A stretch of 64,000 nucleotides of DNA from Amorphoplanes digitatis. GTDB lineage: Bacteria > Actinomycetota > Actinomycetes > Mycobacteriales > Micromonosporaceae. The DNA is taken from positions 6,008,501 through 6,072,500 of the forward strand of contig NZ_JACHNH010000001.1 of the NCBI RefSeq assembly GCF_014205335.1. Reading direction: 5' to 3'. The number at the start of each line of letters is the position of its first letter. The stretch's first letter is position 1. The notes under the pieces are model-generated. The model was not told where the DNA came from. It made no database searches and saw only the letters and a program-made list of their open reading frames with translations. The position numbers and the translations under genes are program-made. Below, piece by piece: positions 43,203 to 52,503 of this stretch.

Positions 43203-46079
43203 GTGACCGATCCGTGCGACATACGGATCCGGCTGGAGGTGCTGGGGCCGTTGCTCGCCTGGCGCGGCGACGAGGCGAGGAGGCTCGGCCCGGTGCAGCA
43301 GCGGGTCGTGCTCGGGACCCTGGCGTTGCACGCGAACCGCTCCCTCGGCCGCGAGCAGTTGATCGAGGCCGTCTGGGGCGAGGATCCCCCGGCCTACGCC
43401 GTCAACCTGTTGCAGAAGAACGTCTCCGCGCTGCGGCGCAGCCTGGAACCCGTGCGCCCGGCGGACGGCAAGTCCCGCGTGCTCACCTGGAGCGACGCCG
43501 GCTACCGGCTCATCCTGCCTGACGGCGGCCTCGACCTCGCCGACTTCGACCGGGAGCTGGCCCGGGCCGGCGCGGCGCGCGCGACGGGTGACCTGCCGAC
43601 CGCCTCCCGGGCGCTGCACGCCGCCCTGAAACTGTGGCGCGGCCCGCTCCTGGACGGCCTGACCGGCCCGCTGCTGGACGCCGAGCGCGACCGCCTCGCC
43701 GAGCGCCGCATCGGCGCGATCGAGGACCGCATCGAGATCGACCTCTCCCTCGGCGACGACCGGGACCTGGTCGCCGAGCTGCGCCGGCTGGTGGCCGAGC
43801 ATCCGCTGCGGGAACGGCTGCGCGGGCTGCTCATGCAGGCGCTCTACCGCAGCGGTCAGCGGGCCGACGCGCTCGCGGCGTTCCGGGAGACGCACGACTA
43901 CCTCTACGCCGAGCTCGGTGTCGGGCCGAGCGCCGAACTCCAGCAGCTGCATCGCCGGCTGCTGGACGGCGACCCGGAGCTGAACGCGCCGACGCCGGCG
44001 GCCCCGGTGGCGCCGGCCCAACGGACCATGCCGGCGCACCGCCCGCCGACCCCGGCGCAGCTGCCGCACGGCATGGCCGACTTCACCGGGCGCCAGCGCC
44101 AGCTGACCCGGCTGGACGAGCTGCTCGGCCGGGAGGACGCCACCCCGATCGCCATGATCATCGGTACGGCCGGGGTGGGCAAGACCTCGCTGGCCGTGCA
44201 CTGGGCGCACCGGGTCAGCGACCGGTTCCCGGACGGTCAGCTCTACGTCAACCTGCGCGGCTTCGACGCACACGGCTCCGCGGTCGAGCCCGGCGACGCG
44301 CTGCGGGGCTTCTTCGACGCGTTCGCGGTCCCCAACGCCCAGGTACCGGCCCGGTTGGAGGATCAGGCCGCCCTCTACCGCAGCCTGCTGGCCGGGCGCC
44401 GGATACTTGTTGTCCTCGACAACGCGCGGGACTCCGAGCAGATCGGGCCGCTACTGCCGGGCGCACCGGGCTGCGCGGTCGTGGTCACCAGCCGCCGGCG
44501 CCTCGCCGGCGTGGCGGCCGCCGGCGCCGACGTGCTGTCGCTGGACCTGCTCGCGCCGGGCGAGGCCCGCGAGTTCTTCAGCCGCCGGGTCGGCGCGGCG
44601 CGGGTGGCGGCCGAGCCCGTCGCGTTCGACGCCATCGTGGCCGCCTGCGCCCGGTTGCCGCTTGCGCTGGCGATCGTGGCGGCCCGGGCGGCCGTCTATC
44701 CGGAGCAGAGCCTCACCGCGCTCGCCACCGATCTGCGTGAGGCGGCCGGCGGCCTCGACGCGTTCGTCGGCGAGAACCCGGCGAACGACGCCCGGGCGGT
44801 CCTGTCGTGGTCGTACCGCGGGCTCGGTCCGGCCGCCGCCCGGCTGTTCCGCCTGCTCGGCCTGCATCGCCGGCCGGACATCGCGACCGCCGCCGCGGCC
44901 AGCCTCGCCGGCGTGACCGTGTCCGAGGCCCGGCGCCTGCTGCGCGAGCTGACCAGCGCGCACCTGGTCGAGGAGGCGACCCCGGGCCGGTTCGGGTTCC
45001 ACGACCTGCTCCGGGCGTACGCGAAGGAGCAGACCCTGGAGATCGACAGCGCCGCCGAACGGCGCGCCGCCGTGCTCCGCTTGCTCGATCACTACCTGCA
45101 CACGGCCTGGCTGGCCGACCGCACGCTGTATCCGTACCGGGAGCCGATCCACGTGGAGCCGGCCGATCCGGCCACCGTGGTGCCACGGCTCGACGGGACC
45201 GCCGAGGCGCTGGTCTGGTTCATGGGCGAGCACGCCACCCTGCTCGCCGCGGTGGAGCAGGCCGAGGCCGAGGACTTCCCCCTGCACGCCAGCCGGCTGG
45301 CCTGGACCATCACGCCGTTCCTGAACTACCAGGGCAAGTGGCACGACTGGGCGACCGTGCTCCGAATCGCGCTGGCGGCGAGCCGACAGGTCGGCGACGT
45401 CCCCGGCCAGGCGCTCACCCACCGGCTGCTCAGCCTGGCCTGCCTGCAGCAGGGCCTGCTGACCGACGCGGACGGGCAGGCCAAGCAGGCGCTCGACCTG
45501 TTGAACGAGCTCGGCGACCGGGAGGGGCAGGCCCGCCTGCTCCTCGACTACAGCCGGGTGCTGGAACGCCAGGGCGACTTCGTGGCCGGCCTCGAACGGG
45601 CCGAGCTGGCGCTCGAGCTGTTCCGGGAGGCCGGCGAGCCGAGCGGCGAGGCGGACGCGCTCAACTGGGTCGGCTGGTTCCACAGCCGGTCCGGCTACCA
45701 CCAGCAGGCCCTCGACTACTGCCACCAGTCCCTCGACCTGCATCGCCGGCTCGGTGACTCGCCGCGCCAGGCCGACACATGGAACACGCTGGGCTTCGCC
45801 AACCATCACCTCGGCAACAGCGACGCCGCGATGGCCTGCTACGAGAAGGCGCTCGGGCTGTGGCGCGAGCTCGGCGACCGGTACGAGGTCGCCACCACCA
45901 CCCTGCGCATGGGCAACACCCAGCACACCACCGGCGACCTCCAGGCGGCCCGCAAGCTCTGGCTGAAGGCCCGCAACATCCTCGACGAGCTGGGCCACCC
46001 GCTCGGCGAGCAGCTGTCCGCCTGGCTGGCGAAGCCACCCTCGTCCTCCTCAACCTTCGAAGGGATCCACCATGTCTGA
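43203..46079 (+). CDS. AfsR/SARP-family regulator (SARP - NB-ARC - TPR)
   Basis: The 958-residue protein has a SARP-type winged helix (about 8-100, with LGPVQQRVVLGTLALHANR and LIEAVWGEDPP) and a bacterial transcriptional activation domain (about 105-255). An NB-ARC ATPase follows with P-loop GTAGVGKTSLA and VVVTSRRRLAGV. C-terminal TPR repeats end the protein (about 700-940). It probably activates the biosynthetic operon upstream, the RiPP genes downstream, or both. GTG 43203 follows GGAGGG. Its last 8 nt overlap the precursor-like ORF. Confidence 0.9.
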   Translation: MTDPCDIRIRLEVLGPLLAWRGDEARRLGPVQQRVVLGTLALHANRSLGREQLIEAVWGEDPPAYAVNLLQKNVSALRRSLEPVRPADGKSRVLTWSDAGYRLILPDGGLDLADFDRELARAGAARATGDLPTASRALHAALKLWRGPLLDGLTGPLLDAERDRLAERRIGAIEDRIEIDLSLGDDRDLVAELRRLVAEHPLRERLRGLLMQALYRSGQRADALAAFRETHDYLYAELGVGPSAELQQLHRRLLDGDPELNAPTPAAPVAPAQRTMPAHRPPTPAQLPHGMADFTGRQRQLTRLDELLGREDATPIAMIIGTAGVGKTSLAVHWAHRVSDRFPDGQLYVNLRGFDAHGSAVEPGDALRGFFDAFAVPNAQVPARLEDQAALYRSLLAGRRILVVLDNARDSEQIGPLLPGAPGCAVVVTSRRRLAGVAAAGADVLSLDLLAPGEAREFFSRRVGAARVAAEPVAFDAIVAACARLPLALAIVAARAAVYPEQSLTALATDLREAAGGLDAFVGENPANDARAVLSWSYRGLGPAAARLFRLLGLHRRPDIATAAAASLAGVTVSEARRLLRELTSAHLVEEATPGRFGFHDLLRAYAKEQTLEIDSAAERRAAVLRLLDHYLHTAWLADRTLYPYREPIHVEPADPATVVPRLDGTAEALVWFMGEHATLLAAVEQAEAEDFPLHASRLAWTITPFLNYQGKWHDWATVLRIALAASRQVGDVPGQALTHRLLSLACLQQGLLTDADGQAKQALDLLNELGDREGQARLLLDYSRVLERQGDFVAGLERAELALELFREAGEPSGEADALNWVGWFHSRSGYHQQALDYCHQSLDLHRRLGDSPRQADTWNTLGFANHHLGNSDAAMACYEKALGLWRELGDRYEVATTTLRMGNTQHTTGDLQAARKLWLKARNILDELGHPLGEQLSAWLAKPPSSSSTFEGIHHV

Positions 46080-46287
46080 CCCGCGTAAGTCAGCACACCC
46101 GATCGGGCGCGCGGCCGGCGCCTTACTCGCCACCGGTGCCATGCTCGGCGCGGCATCCGCGGCCGGGCCGGCCGCTCCGGCCGCCGACGCGCCGTCCTTC
46201 GTCCTGCGGCAGTTCAACGCGGCCTTCACGCCCGGCGCGGTCGAGTTCGCCGGCAGCGGGGCGGCCATCATCGTCAGCGTGGAATGA
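46072..46287 (+). CDS. Putative RiPP precursor peptide
   Basis: This 71-codon ORF has a good RBS (AAGGG, 7 nt upstream). It has a basic N terminus (SDPRKSAHPIGR), an Ala/Gly-rich hydrophobic part like a signal or leader, then FVLRQFNAAFTPG and a short apolar tail (EFAGSGAAIIVSVE). It sits directly upstream of a RiPP-type radical SAM gene, with only 4 nt between its stop and that GTG. The arrangement suggests a precursor whose C-terminal part is modified. A small secreted protein is an alternative. Confidence 0.6.
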   Translation: MSDPRKSAHPIGRAAGALLATGAMLGAASAAGPAAPAADAPSFVLRQFNAAFTPGAVEFAGSGAAIIVSVE

Positions 46288-46291
46288 CGCT

Positions 46292-48193
46292 GTGCCGGCG
46301 TACTCTCTGCCCCTGCTGAACGCGGCCGCGGCCCAGCGGCCCGAGGCCGATCCGCGGTTGCGGGCACAGTGGCCCGCGGTGCTGGTCACCATGCCGTTCA
46401 TGGACGCCAACCGGCCGTCGATCCAGCTCGGGCTGCTCGCGGCGATCCTGCGCGAGCACGGGTTCCCGGCACACACACTGCACGCCAACCTCGACTTCGC
46501 CGCTCGTCTCGGCCTTGAGCGTTATCACCGCCTCGGCGAGCGGCGCAGCCGCATGGTGGCCGACTGGCTGTTCTCCGTCGCCGCCTTCGGCGACCAGGCG
46601 CCCGACCACCACGGCCGGCTGTTCGACGACTTCGCCGACGACCTGGCCTACCTGGGCGACGCGGAGCTCCCCCGCGAAACCCTGCTGCGGATGCGCGACG
46701 AGGACGTACCCGCCTACCTCGACGCGCTTGTCGACGGCTACGACTGGGACCAGGTCCGCGTCGTCGGATTCAGCTCCACCTTCCAGCAGAACACGGCGTC
46801 GTTCGCCCTCGCCCGCCGGCTCAGGCAGCGCTTCCCGCACATCGTCACCGTCTTCGGCGGCGCGAACTTCGACGGCGAGATGGGTCCGGAGTGGATCCGC
46901 GCCGTCGACTGCGTCGACGTGGCGGTGGTCGGCGAGGGCGACGTCGCCCTGCCGCGGCTGATGCACGCCCTGGCGACCGGCGCCGGTCCGGCGGGCATTC
47001 CCGGCATCGCGTGCCGCGTGGACGGTGCGGTCGTCACCACCGCGCCGGAGGCCGCACTGGCCCGCCTCGACGAGTCGCCGCACCCCGACTACGACGAGTT
47101 CTTCGACCGGTCAGCGCGCCTCGGCCTGCTGCCCGCCGACGGCCCCACCCGGGTACGCCTGCCGTTCGAGTCCGCCCGCGGCTGTTGGTGGGGCGCCAAG
47201 CATCACTGCACGTTCTGCGGCCTCAACGGCGGCACGATGCAGTTCCGGGCCAAGTCCGCCGAACGCGTCGCCGGTGAGCTGGTGGCACAGGCCCGCCGCT
47301 ACCGCACCTTCCGCTTCGAGGCGGTCGACAACATCGTCGACATGTCCTATCTGAAGCAGCTCTTCCCCGCGTTCATCGAGCAGGAGACCGGCTTCGAGCT
47401 CTTCTACGAGGTCAAGGCGAACCTGACCCGCGACCAGGTGCGCACCCTGGCACACGCCGGCGTCTCCGCCATCCAGCCCGGCATCGAGTCGCTCAGCTCG
47501 CACGTGCTGGCGCTGATGAACAAGGGCGTCCGCGCCGCGCAGAACATCAACCTGCTGCGCTGGGCCCGGTATTACGGCATCGACGTGTCCTGGAACATCA
47601 TCTGGGGTTTCCCCGGCGAGACCGAGCAGGACTACGCCGAGCAGGCGGCCCTGATGCCGCACCTGACACACCTCCAGGCCCCGAACGGCACCGGGCGCCT
47701 CTGGCTCGAGCGGTTCAGCCCGCTCTACCGCGGCTCACCCGGCAAGGTGCCGGAGCACAGCTACCGCTACATCTACCCGCCCTCGGTGGAGCTGGGCAAG
47801 GTCGCCTACTTCTTCGAGTACGACCTGCCCGACGCGCTGCCCGACACCGCCTATGCGGCGGTCGCCGCCGGCGCGGCGCACTGGAAGGCCGCCGGCGCCG
47901 ACGGACATAAGCCCGTCCTGCGCTACTGGGCGGCGCCGGGCTTCGTGCAGATCTACGACGGACGGCACGCCGGTGCCGAGGGCACCTACACCTTCGAAGG
48001 GCCCGTCGCCGACCTGTACGCCGCGTGCAGCGATCGGCCGCTGACCGCGAACGCCGCGTACCGGCGCCTGGACGGCCGGCTACCGGCCGAGGCGATCCAG
48101 CAGACCCTCATCGAGTACGCCCGCCGCGGCCTGATGGTCCTCGACGGCGACCTCGCCCTGTCACTTGCGCTACCCGCCGGCGCACCGCGCTGA
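46292..48193 (+). CDS. RiPP maturation radical SAM protein (B12-binding type)
   Basis: The 633-residue protein has a B12-binding-like N-terminal domain (LVTMPFMDANRPSIQLGLLAAILREHG; VFGGANFDGEMG; VVGEGD) and a radical SAM core with the cluster motif ARGCWWGAKHHCTFCGLNGG (C-x7-C-x2-C spacing). This motif is typical of the RiPP maturation radical SAM protein 1 group. It likely modifies the preceding peptide, for example by C-methylation or another radical change. GTG 46292 is the probable start. Confidence 0.88.
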   Translation: MPAYSLPLLNAAAAQRPEADPRLRAQWPAVLVTMPFMDANRPSIQLGLLAAILREHGFPAHTLHANLDFAARLGLERYHRLGERRSRMVADWLFSVAAFGDQAPDHHGRLFDDFADDLAYLGDAELPRETLLRMRDEDVPAYLDALVDGYDWDQVRVVGFSSTFQQNTASFALARRLRQRFPHIVTVFGGANFDGEMGPEWIRAVDCVDVAVVGEGDVALPRLMHALATGAGPAGIPGIACRVDGAVVTTAPEAALARLDESPHPDYDEFFDRSARLGLLPADGPTRVRLPFESARGCWWGAKHHCTFCGLNGGTMQFRAKSAERVAGELVAQARRYRTFRFEAVDNIVDMSYLKQLFPAFIEQETGFELFYEVKANLTRDQVRTLAHAGVSAIQPGIESLSSHVLALMNKGVRAAQNINLLRWARYYGIDVSWNIIWGFPGETEQDYAEQAALMPHLTHLQAPNGTGRLWLERFSPLYRGSPGKVPEHSYRYIYPPSVELGKVAYFFEYDLPDALPDTAYAAVAAGAAHWKAAGADGHKPVLRYWAAPGFVQIYDGRHAGAEGTYTFEGPVADLYAACSDRPLTANAAYRRLDGRLPAEAIQQTLIEYARRGLMVLDGDLALSLALPAGAPR

Positions 48194-48217
48194 TTCGCGT
48201 CTCCCCCCGAGGTGTCC

Positions 48218-48751
48218 ATGAGTGACAAGATCTCGCTGCGTCCCTTCCTCGACGCCGATGAACCTTTCCTGCGACGGCTCACCGTCGACCCCGACGCGCT
48301 CGGCCCGTTCGAATGGGCCGGCTTCACCGACGCCCGCGGCCGTCAGCGGCGCTGGGAGACCGACGGCTACGTCGGTACACACTCCACCGCCCTGGCGGTC
48401 GTCGGGCCGGACGACGTCGTCATCGGCATCGTCAGCTGGGAGGCCCGGACCCGGGGCGGCCCGATCGGCGGCTGCTACGAGATCGGGTGTGCGCTGCTGC
48501 CGGAACACCGCGGCAACGGCTGGGGCACCCTCGCCCAGCGCATGCTGATCACCTACCTGTTCCAGTTCACGCTCGCGAACCGGCTGGAGGCGCAGACCGA
48601 CGCCGACAACATCGCCGAGCAGCGTGCGCTGGAACGCATCGGTTTCCGCCGCGAGGGAGTGCTGCGCCAGGTGCGGTTCCGGCACGGCGTCTGGCAGGAC
48701 ATGCTCATCTACGGGCTGCTGCGCGCGGAGATACCCGACCCGCTCCAGTGA
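48218..48751 (+). CDS. GNAT acetyltransferase (RimJ-like)
   Basis: The 177-residue protein has SLRPFLDADEPFLRRLT, YEIGCALLPEHRGNGWGTLAQ (acyl-CoA loop) and NRLEAQTDADNIAEQRALERIGFRREGVLRQ. It lies 24 nt after the radical SAM gene on the same strand and may acetylate the mature peptide or give self-protection. ATG 48218 follows GAGG by 6 nt. Confidence 0.8.
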   Translation: MSDKISLRPFLDADEPFLRRLTVDPDALGPFEWAGFTDARGRQRRWETDGYVGTHSTALAVVGPDDVVIGIVSWEARTRGGPIGGCYEIGCALLPEHRGNGWGTLAQRMLITYLFQFTLANRLEAQTDADNIAEQRALERIGFRREGVLRQVRFRHGVWQDMLIYGLLRAEIPDPLQ

Positions 48752-48785
48752 GCGCTCCAGCGCGGCGTCCAGCGCGACCGCCACC

Positions 48786-50585
48786 ATGGTGAGCGTGACA
48801 CAACTGCGATTTCTCGTGCTCGGGGCGCTCACCGTCGCACACAGCGCTCCGGTCGAACTCGGCCCGCTCAAGCAGCGGCTCACCCTCGCCATGCTGCTCG
48901 CCCGTCCGGACACCTTCGTGCCGGTCGAGACCCTGTGCGAGGGGGTGTGGACCGAGGCCGCGGCGCCACGCACCGCCCGCAAGAACCTGCAGGTGTACAT
49001 CAGCAATCTGCGCCGCCTCCTGGACGACCGGGCCGAACGGCTGGTGCACGAGGCCGGCGGCTACCGCCTGCACGTCGACGCGGACGAACTCGACTCGCTC
49101 CAGTTCCGCGCGCTGGCCCGGGCCGGCCGCCAGGCACGCCAACGCGGCGCGGCGCTGCCCGCGGCCCAGCACTTCCGGCACGCGCTGCGCCTGTGGCGGG
49201 GCACCCCGTTCGCCGGGCTGCACCGCTCGCACCCCCTCGCCGCCGAGGCCCGCCGGCTCGAGGGCCAGCACCTCCAGGTCCTCGAGGAGTGGGCGGAGAC
49301 CGAACTGGAGATCGGAAACTGCGCCGCGGTCGCCGACGCGCTCACCGAGCACGCCGAACGCCACCCGCAGCGCGAGCGCCTGCGGGCGGCGCAGATGACC
49401 GCGCTGTTCCGCTGCGGCCGCCAGGCGGAGGCCCTCCAGGTCTTCGAGGACGTACGCCGGCAGCTCGCCGAGGCGTACGGGCTCCAGCCGACACCCGCCC
49501 TGGAGAAGCTCTATCGCTCGATCCTCGCCGAGCAGCGCGGGCACCTCCGCCCGGCCGCCGCGCCGCCACCGCAGTCCCTCCCGAACGACCTGCCGGACTT
49601 CGTCGGCCGCGCCGAACAGCTCGGCGAGATCACCGACGTCGTGCGGCACAGCACCCGGCAGGTGATCGTGGTGACCGGCCCGGCCGGCATCGGCAAGACC
49701 ACCCTCGCGGTCCGGCTCGCGCACACCCTGCAACACGACTTCCCCGGCGGCCGCATCCTGCTGCGCATGCGCGAACCGGACGGCACGCCCCGCGCCACGG
49801 TCGACCTGCTCGCCGAGCTCGCCGCGCTGACCGGCCTGACCGACCGGATGACCGGCCACCCCGACCAGGACAGCTTCCACTGGCGCGCCTGGCTCGGCGA
49901 GCGCCGCGTGCTGCTCATGCTCGACGACGCACCGGACGAGACCGCCGTCCGCCCGCTGGTGCCCGGCGCCGGCCCCGCCACCGTCGTGGTCACCTCACGC
50001 CGCCGGATGGCCGGCCTGGCCGACGCCCACCGCATCGACGTGCCGAGCCTGACCTGCGCCGAGGCGGTGGACCTGCTCTCCCAGATCATCGGCCGCGACC
50101 GCACCACCGCGGACCCGTCCGCGGCGAACGCGGTCGTCACGGCCATCGGCCGGCTGCCGCTCGCGGTCCGCATCGGCGGCCTGAAACTGGCGGCGATGCG
50201 CCTGCTGCCGCTGCGCGACTTCGCCGAACGGCTGGCGAGCTCCCGTACGGTCCTGGACGAGCTGGTGGCCGGCGACCTCGCGGTACGCCCCCGCATCGCC
50301 GACAGCTGGTACGGGATGTCCCGGGCGCACCGCACCGACGTCAGCCAACTGGCCACCCTGCCGGCACCGTCCCTGACCCTCCAGGACGCGGCGACGACGC
50401 TGTCCTGCCCGCCCGACGAGGCCCGGCGCCGCCTGGAGTCCCTGGTGGACACCGGCGCCCTGCTCTCCCCCGAACCGGCGGTCACCGCGCGCAGCATCCG
50501 CTACGAATTGCCCGCCCTCGTCCGCCTCTACGCCCGCGAATGCGTCCCCACACCCCCGGACCGCCGCGCTGCGGCCGTCGGCTGA
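48786..50585 (+). CDS. SARP-NB-ARC regulator without TPR region
   Basis: The 599-residue protein has a SARP DNA-binding part (LRFLVLGALTV; LGPLKQRLTLAMLLARP; LCEGVWTEAAAP; NLQVYISNLRRLL), the helical activation domain and an NB-ARC ATPase (VVTGPAGIGKTTLA; VVVTSRRRMAGL). It ends without the TPR repeats present in the regulator at 43203. It flanks the RiPP genes on the right and probably controls them. ATG 48786 is chosen; GTG 48795 is also possible. Confidence 0.86.
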   Translation: MVSVTQLRFLVLGALTVAHSAPVELGPLKQRLTLAMLLARPDTFVPVETLCEGVWTEAAAPRTARKNLQVYISNLRRLLDDRAERLVHEAGGYRLHVDADELDSLQFRALARAGRQARQRGAALPAAQHFRHALRLWRGTPFAGLHRSHPLAAEARRLEGQHLQVLEEWAETELEIGNCAAVADALTEHAERHPQRERLRAAQMTALFRCGRQAEALQVFEDVRRQLAEAYGLQPTPALEKLYRSILAEQRGHLRPAAAPPPQSLPNDLPDFVGRAEQLGEITDVVRHSTRQVIVVTGPAGIGKTTLAVRLAHTLQHDFPGGRILLRMREPDGTPRATVDLLAELAALTGLTDRMTGHPDQDSFHWRAWLGERRVLLMLDDAPDETAVRPLVPGAGPATVVVTSRRRMAGLADAHRIDVPSLTCAEAVDLLSQIIGRDRTTADPSAANAVVTAIGRLPLAVRIGGLKLAAMRLLPLRDFAERLASSRTVLDELVAGDLAVRPRIADSWYGMSRAHRTDVSQLATLPAPSLTLQDAATTLSCPPDEARRRLESLVDTGALLSPEPAVTARSIRYELPALVRLYARECVPTPPDRRAAAVG

Positions 50586-50611
50586 CTTCCCACGACACGG
50601 GGCTCCGCCCG

Positions 50612-51226
50612 TCACGACGACGTGACCTCGCCGACGCGGGCGGCGGCGACGCCCGGCACGGTCCGGGCCAGCACCGCGACGACGGTTCGCTCGGTCTCGT
50701 CGGCGAACCCGCCGGCCACCGTGGCGACGCCGTCCTCGACGGTGGCCGTCCAGCGGGACCGCCCGTCGGCGTACGCGTCGAGCCGGTGCTGCACCTCCGC
50801 CGCCAGCACGTCGTCGCCGCGCACCATCGCGCGCAGGATGTCGCGGCGGCTGATGATCCCGACCAGCCGGCCATCGTCCACGACGGGCATGCTGCGCACG
50901 TCGTTCCGCAACATCTGGTCGGCGACCTCGGCGACGTCGGCCCCCGGCCAGGTGGCCACCGGCGAGCGGGACATGACCTCGACGACCGCGCCCGGCCGGC
51001 GCTGCGGATCCGTCTCCGGACCGCGCCGCTGCTGAGCGGTCGGATCCGACGGGACCCGGTGCCACAGCAGGTCGCTCTCGCTGACCATGCCGACCAGGGC
51101 ACCACCCGTGTCCACCACCGGCAGCGCCGTGACCGCCCTGGCGGTCATCAGCTCGGCGGCACTCTCGATCGACGCGCCCTGCCCCACGGTGAACACGGGG
51201 CTGCTCATGATGTCCTTCGCGCGCAT
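50612..51226 (-). CDS. CBS-pair and BON domain protein
   Basis: The 204-residue protein has two CBS motifs (AKDIMSSPVFTVGQGASIESAAELM and VEVMSRSPVATW...DGRLVGIISRRDILRAMVRGDD) and a C-terminal BON-like segment (WTATVEDGVATVAGGFADETE). CBS pairs bind adenine nucleotides and report energy state. Similar proteins occur with nitroreductases in hypoxia/dormancy regulons of actinobacteria. A near-perfect RBS (AGGAGGTGA) precedes ATG 51226. Confidence 0.87.
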   Translation of the reverse strand: MRAKDIMSSPVFTVGQGASIESAAELMTARAVTALPVVDTGGALVGMVSESDLLWHRVPSDPTAQQRRGPETDPQRRPGAVVEVMSRSPVATWPGADVAEVADQMLRNDVRSMPVVDDGRLVGIISRRDILRAMVRGDDVLAAEVQHRLDAYADGRSRWTATVEDGVATVAGGFADETERTVVAVLARTVPGVAAARVGEVTSS

Positions 51227-51280
51227 CGCGTCACCTCCTGCCGTCACCACCAGCCTCTCCCCGCACGCCAGGATCGAACA

Positions 51281-51294
51281 GGGTCCACGGTCCC
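51281..51294. promoter_or_regulatory. DosR/DevR-like palindrome upstream of CBS gene
   Basis: GGGTCCACGGTCCC lies about 55 nt upstream of the CBS-BON gene start and matches 10 of 14 positions of the mycobacterial DosR box GGGACTWWAGTCCC. Confidence 0.4.
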
Positions 51295-51320
51295 GTCCGG
51301 CCGGGACGTCCCGTCCGCGC

Positions 51321-52286
51321 TCAGGGCCTGGGCGGCAGGAGGAACTCGGCGACGTCGCGGCGTGGTGCGGGGCGCCCCGGCTGGCCGTAGCCGAACCGCA
51401 GGGCGAGCTGCGGTACGCCCGAGCGGCCGAGCGAGCGGCGCAACTGGTCGCGGGCGGCCGGTACCTCGATCGGCTGGGAGAGCATCGAGGCGGCGAGGCC
51501 TTCGTCCGTCGCGGTCAGCAGGACCTTCTGCATGGCCTGGCCGGCGACGATCTGGTCGGTCGGCAGGTCACCGGTGACACCGAGGATGCCGATGAGCGGT
51601 TCGGGCTCGTAGTCGCGGCCGGGTGCCCGCCTGCGGTCGGAGTGGGCGCGCTGCGGCAGGAGGTCCTGTGGTTCGGAAACGGGAGCTCCCGCCGTGACCA
51701 GGACACCGTCCGGGGCGCTGTCGGTGTGCGTCCAGGACATCATCTCGGACCGGTAGCCGGCGTCGCGGCGCAGCACGCGGTCGGCGCTCTGGGCGATCTC
51801 GGCGAAGCCGCTGAGCGCGGTCATGCCGACGAGCATTTCGAGCCAGGCGCCCTCGTCCCGCGCCGCCTCCCTGAGCCGGGCCCGGCTGTCGGCGGGCACC
51901 GGGTTCGGCCAGAACGGCGCCCGGTTGCTGTAGCGGCGCGGTATCGCGGCGCACAGGTCGGCCTCGGCGTACGTCGGCGGCCGCTCGGGCCCGGGGGTGA
52001 GCCGGGCGACGACGTCCGGTGCGGCCGGGCCGGGGCTCAGCTCGACCTCGGCCGGGGTTCCCGCGGCGGCCAGCGCGAGGCGCGCGTTGTACACCGCCGC
52101 GCCGCAGGCGAGCCGCACCGCCCAGCCGTCCCGGTCGGCGACGGCAAGCTGCCGGGTCGGATCCGCGAGCACCTCGATGGCGCCGCCACCCAGCCGGAAC
52201 AGCCACGGCTGAGTGTTGAACAGCGAAGGCGCACGGATACCAGCGGCAGCCGCTCGCACCAGGTCAGCCTCGGCGTAGGCCTTCAT
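51321..52286 (-). CDS. Acg-like nitroreductase-family protein
   Basis: The 321-residue protein has AGIRAPSLFNTQPWLFRLGGG, LACGAAVYNARLALAAAG and SMLSQPIEVP, as in the Acg (Rv2032) branch of nitroreductases. That branch has a split FMN-binding fold and often no active enzyme chemistry. In mycobacteria Acg belongs to the DosR dormancy regulon. ATG 52286 has AAGGAG upstream. A second copy lies at 54122-55120. Confidence 0.8.
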   Translation of the reverse strand: MKAYAEADLVRAAAAGIRAPSLFNTQPWLFRLGGGAIEVLADPTRQLAVADRDGWAVRLACGAAVYNARLALAAAGTPAEVELSPGPAAPDVVARLTPGPERPPTYAEADLCAAIPRRYSNRAPFWPNPVPADSRARLREAARDEGAWLEMLVGMTALSGFAEIAQSADRVLRRDAGYRSEMMSWTHTDSAPDGVLVTAGAPVSEPQDLLPQRAHSDRRRAPGRDYEPEPLIGILGVTGDLPTDQIVAGQAMQKVLLTATDEGLAASMLSQPIEVPAARDQLRRSLGRSGVPQLALRFGYGQPGRPAPRRDVAEFLLPPRP

Positions 52287-52503
52287 CGTGGCTCTCCTTC
52301 CCCTCACGTCGCTGTCGTCACTCCAGTACGCCGTGGGTCGCACTCACCTACCTGCTGACGATAATGGCGTCGCCTGCCGCGCGACGCGGTGTTGGAGGCA
52401 GAGCCTCCCTCGGACGTTTGGGTTTCGTGTCGCGTGCGGCCTGGAAGGTCGATACTGGTGCGGTACTGCGCCTATCGGGCCGCGCCACGAGGCGGAGAGT
52501 GGG

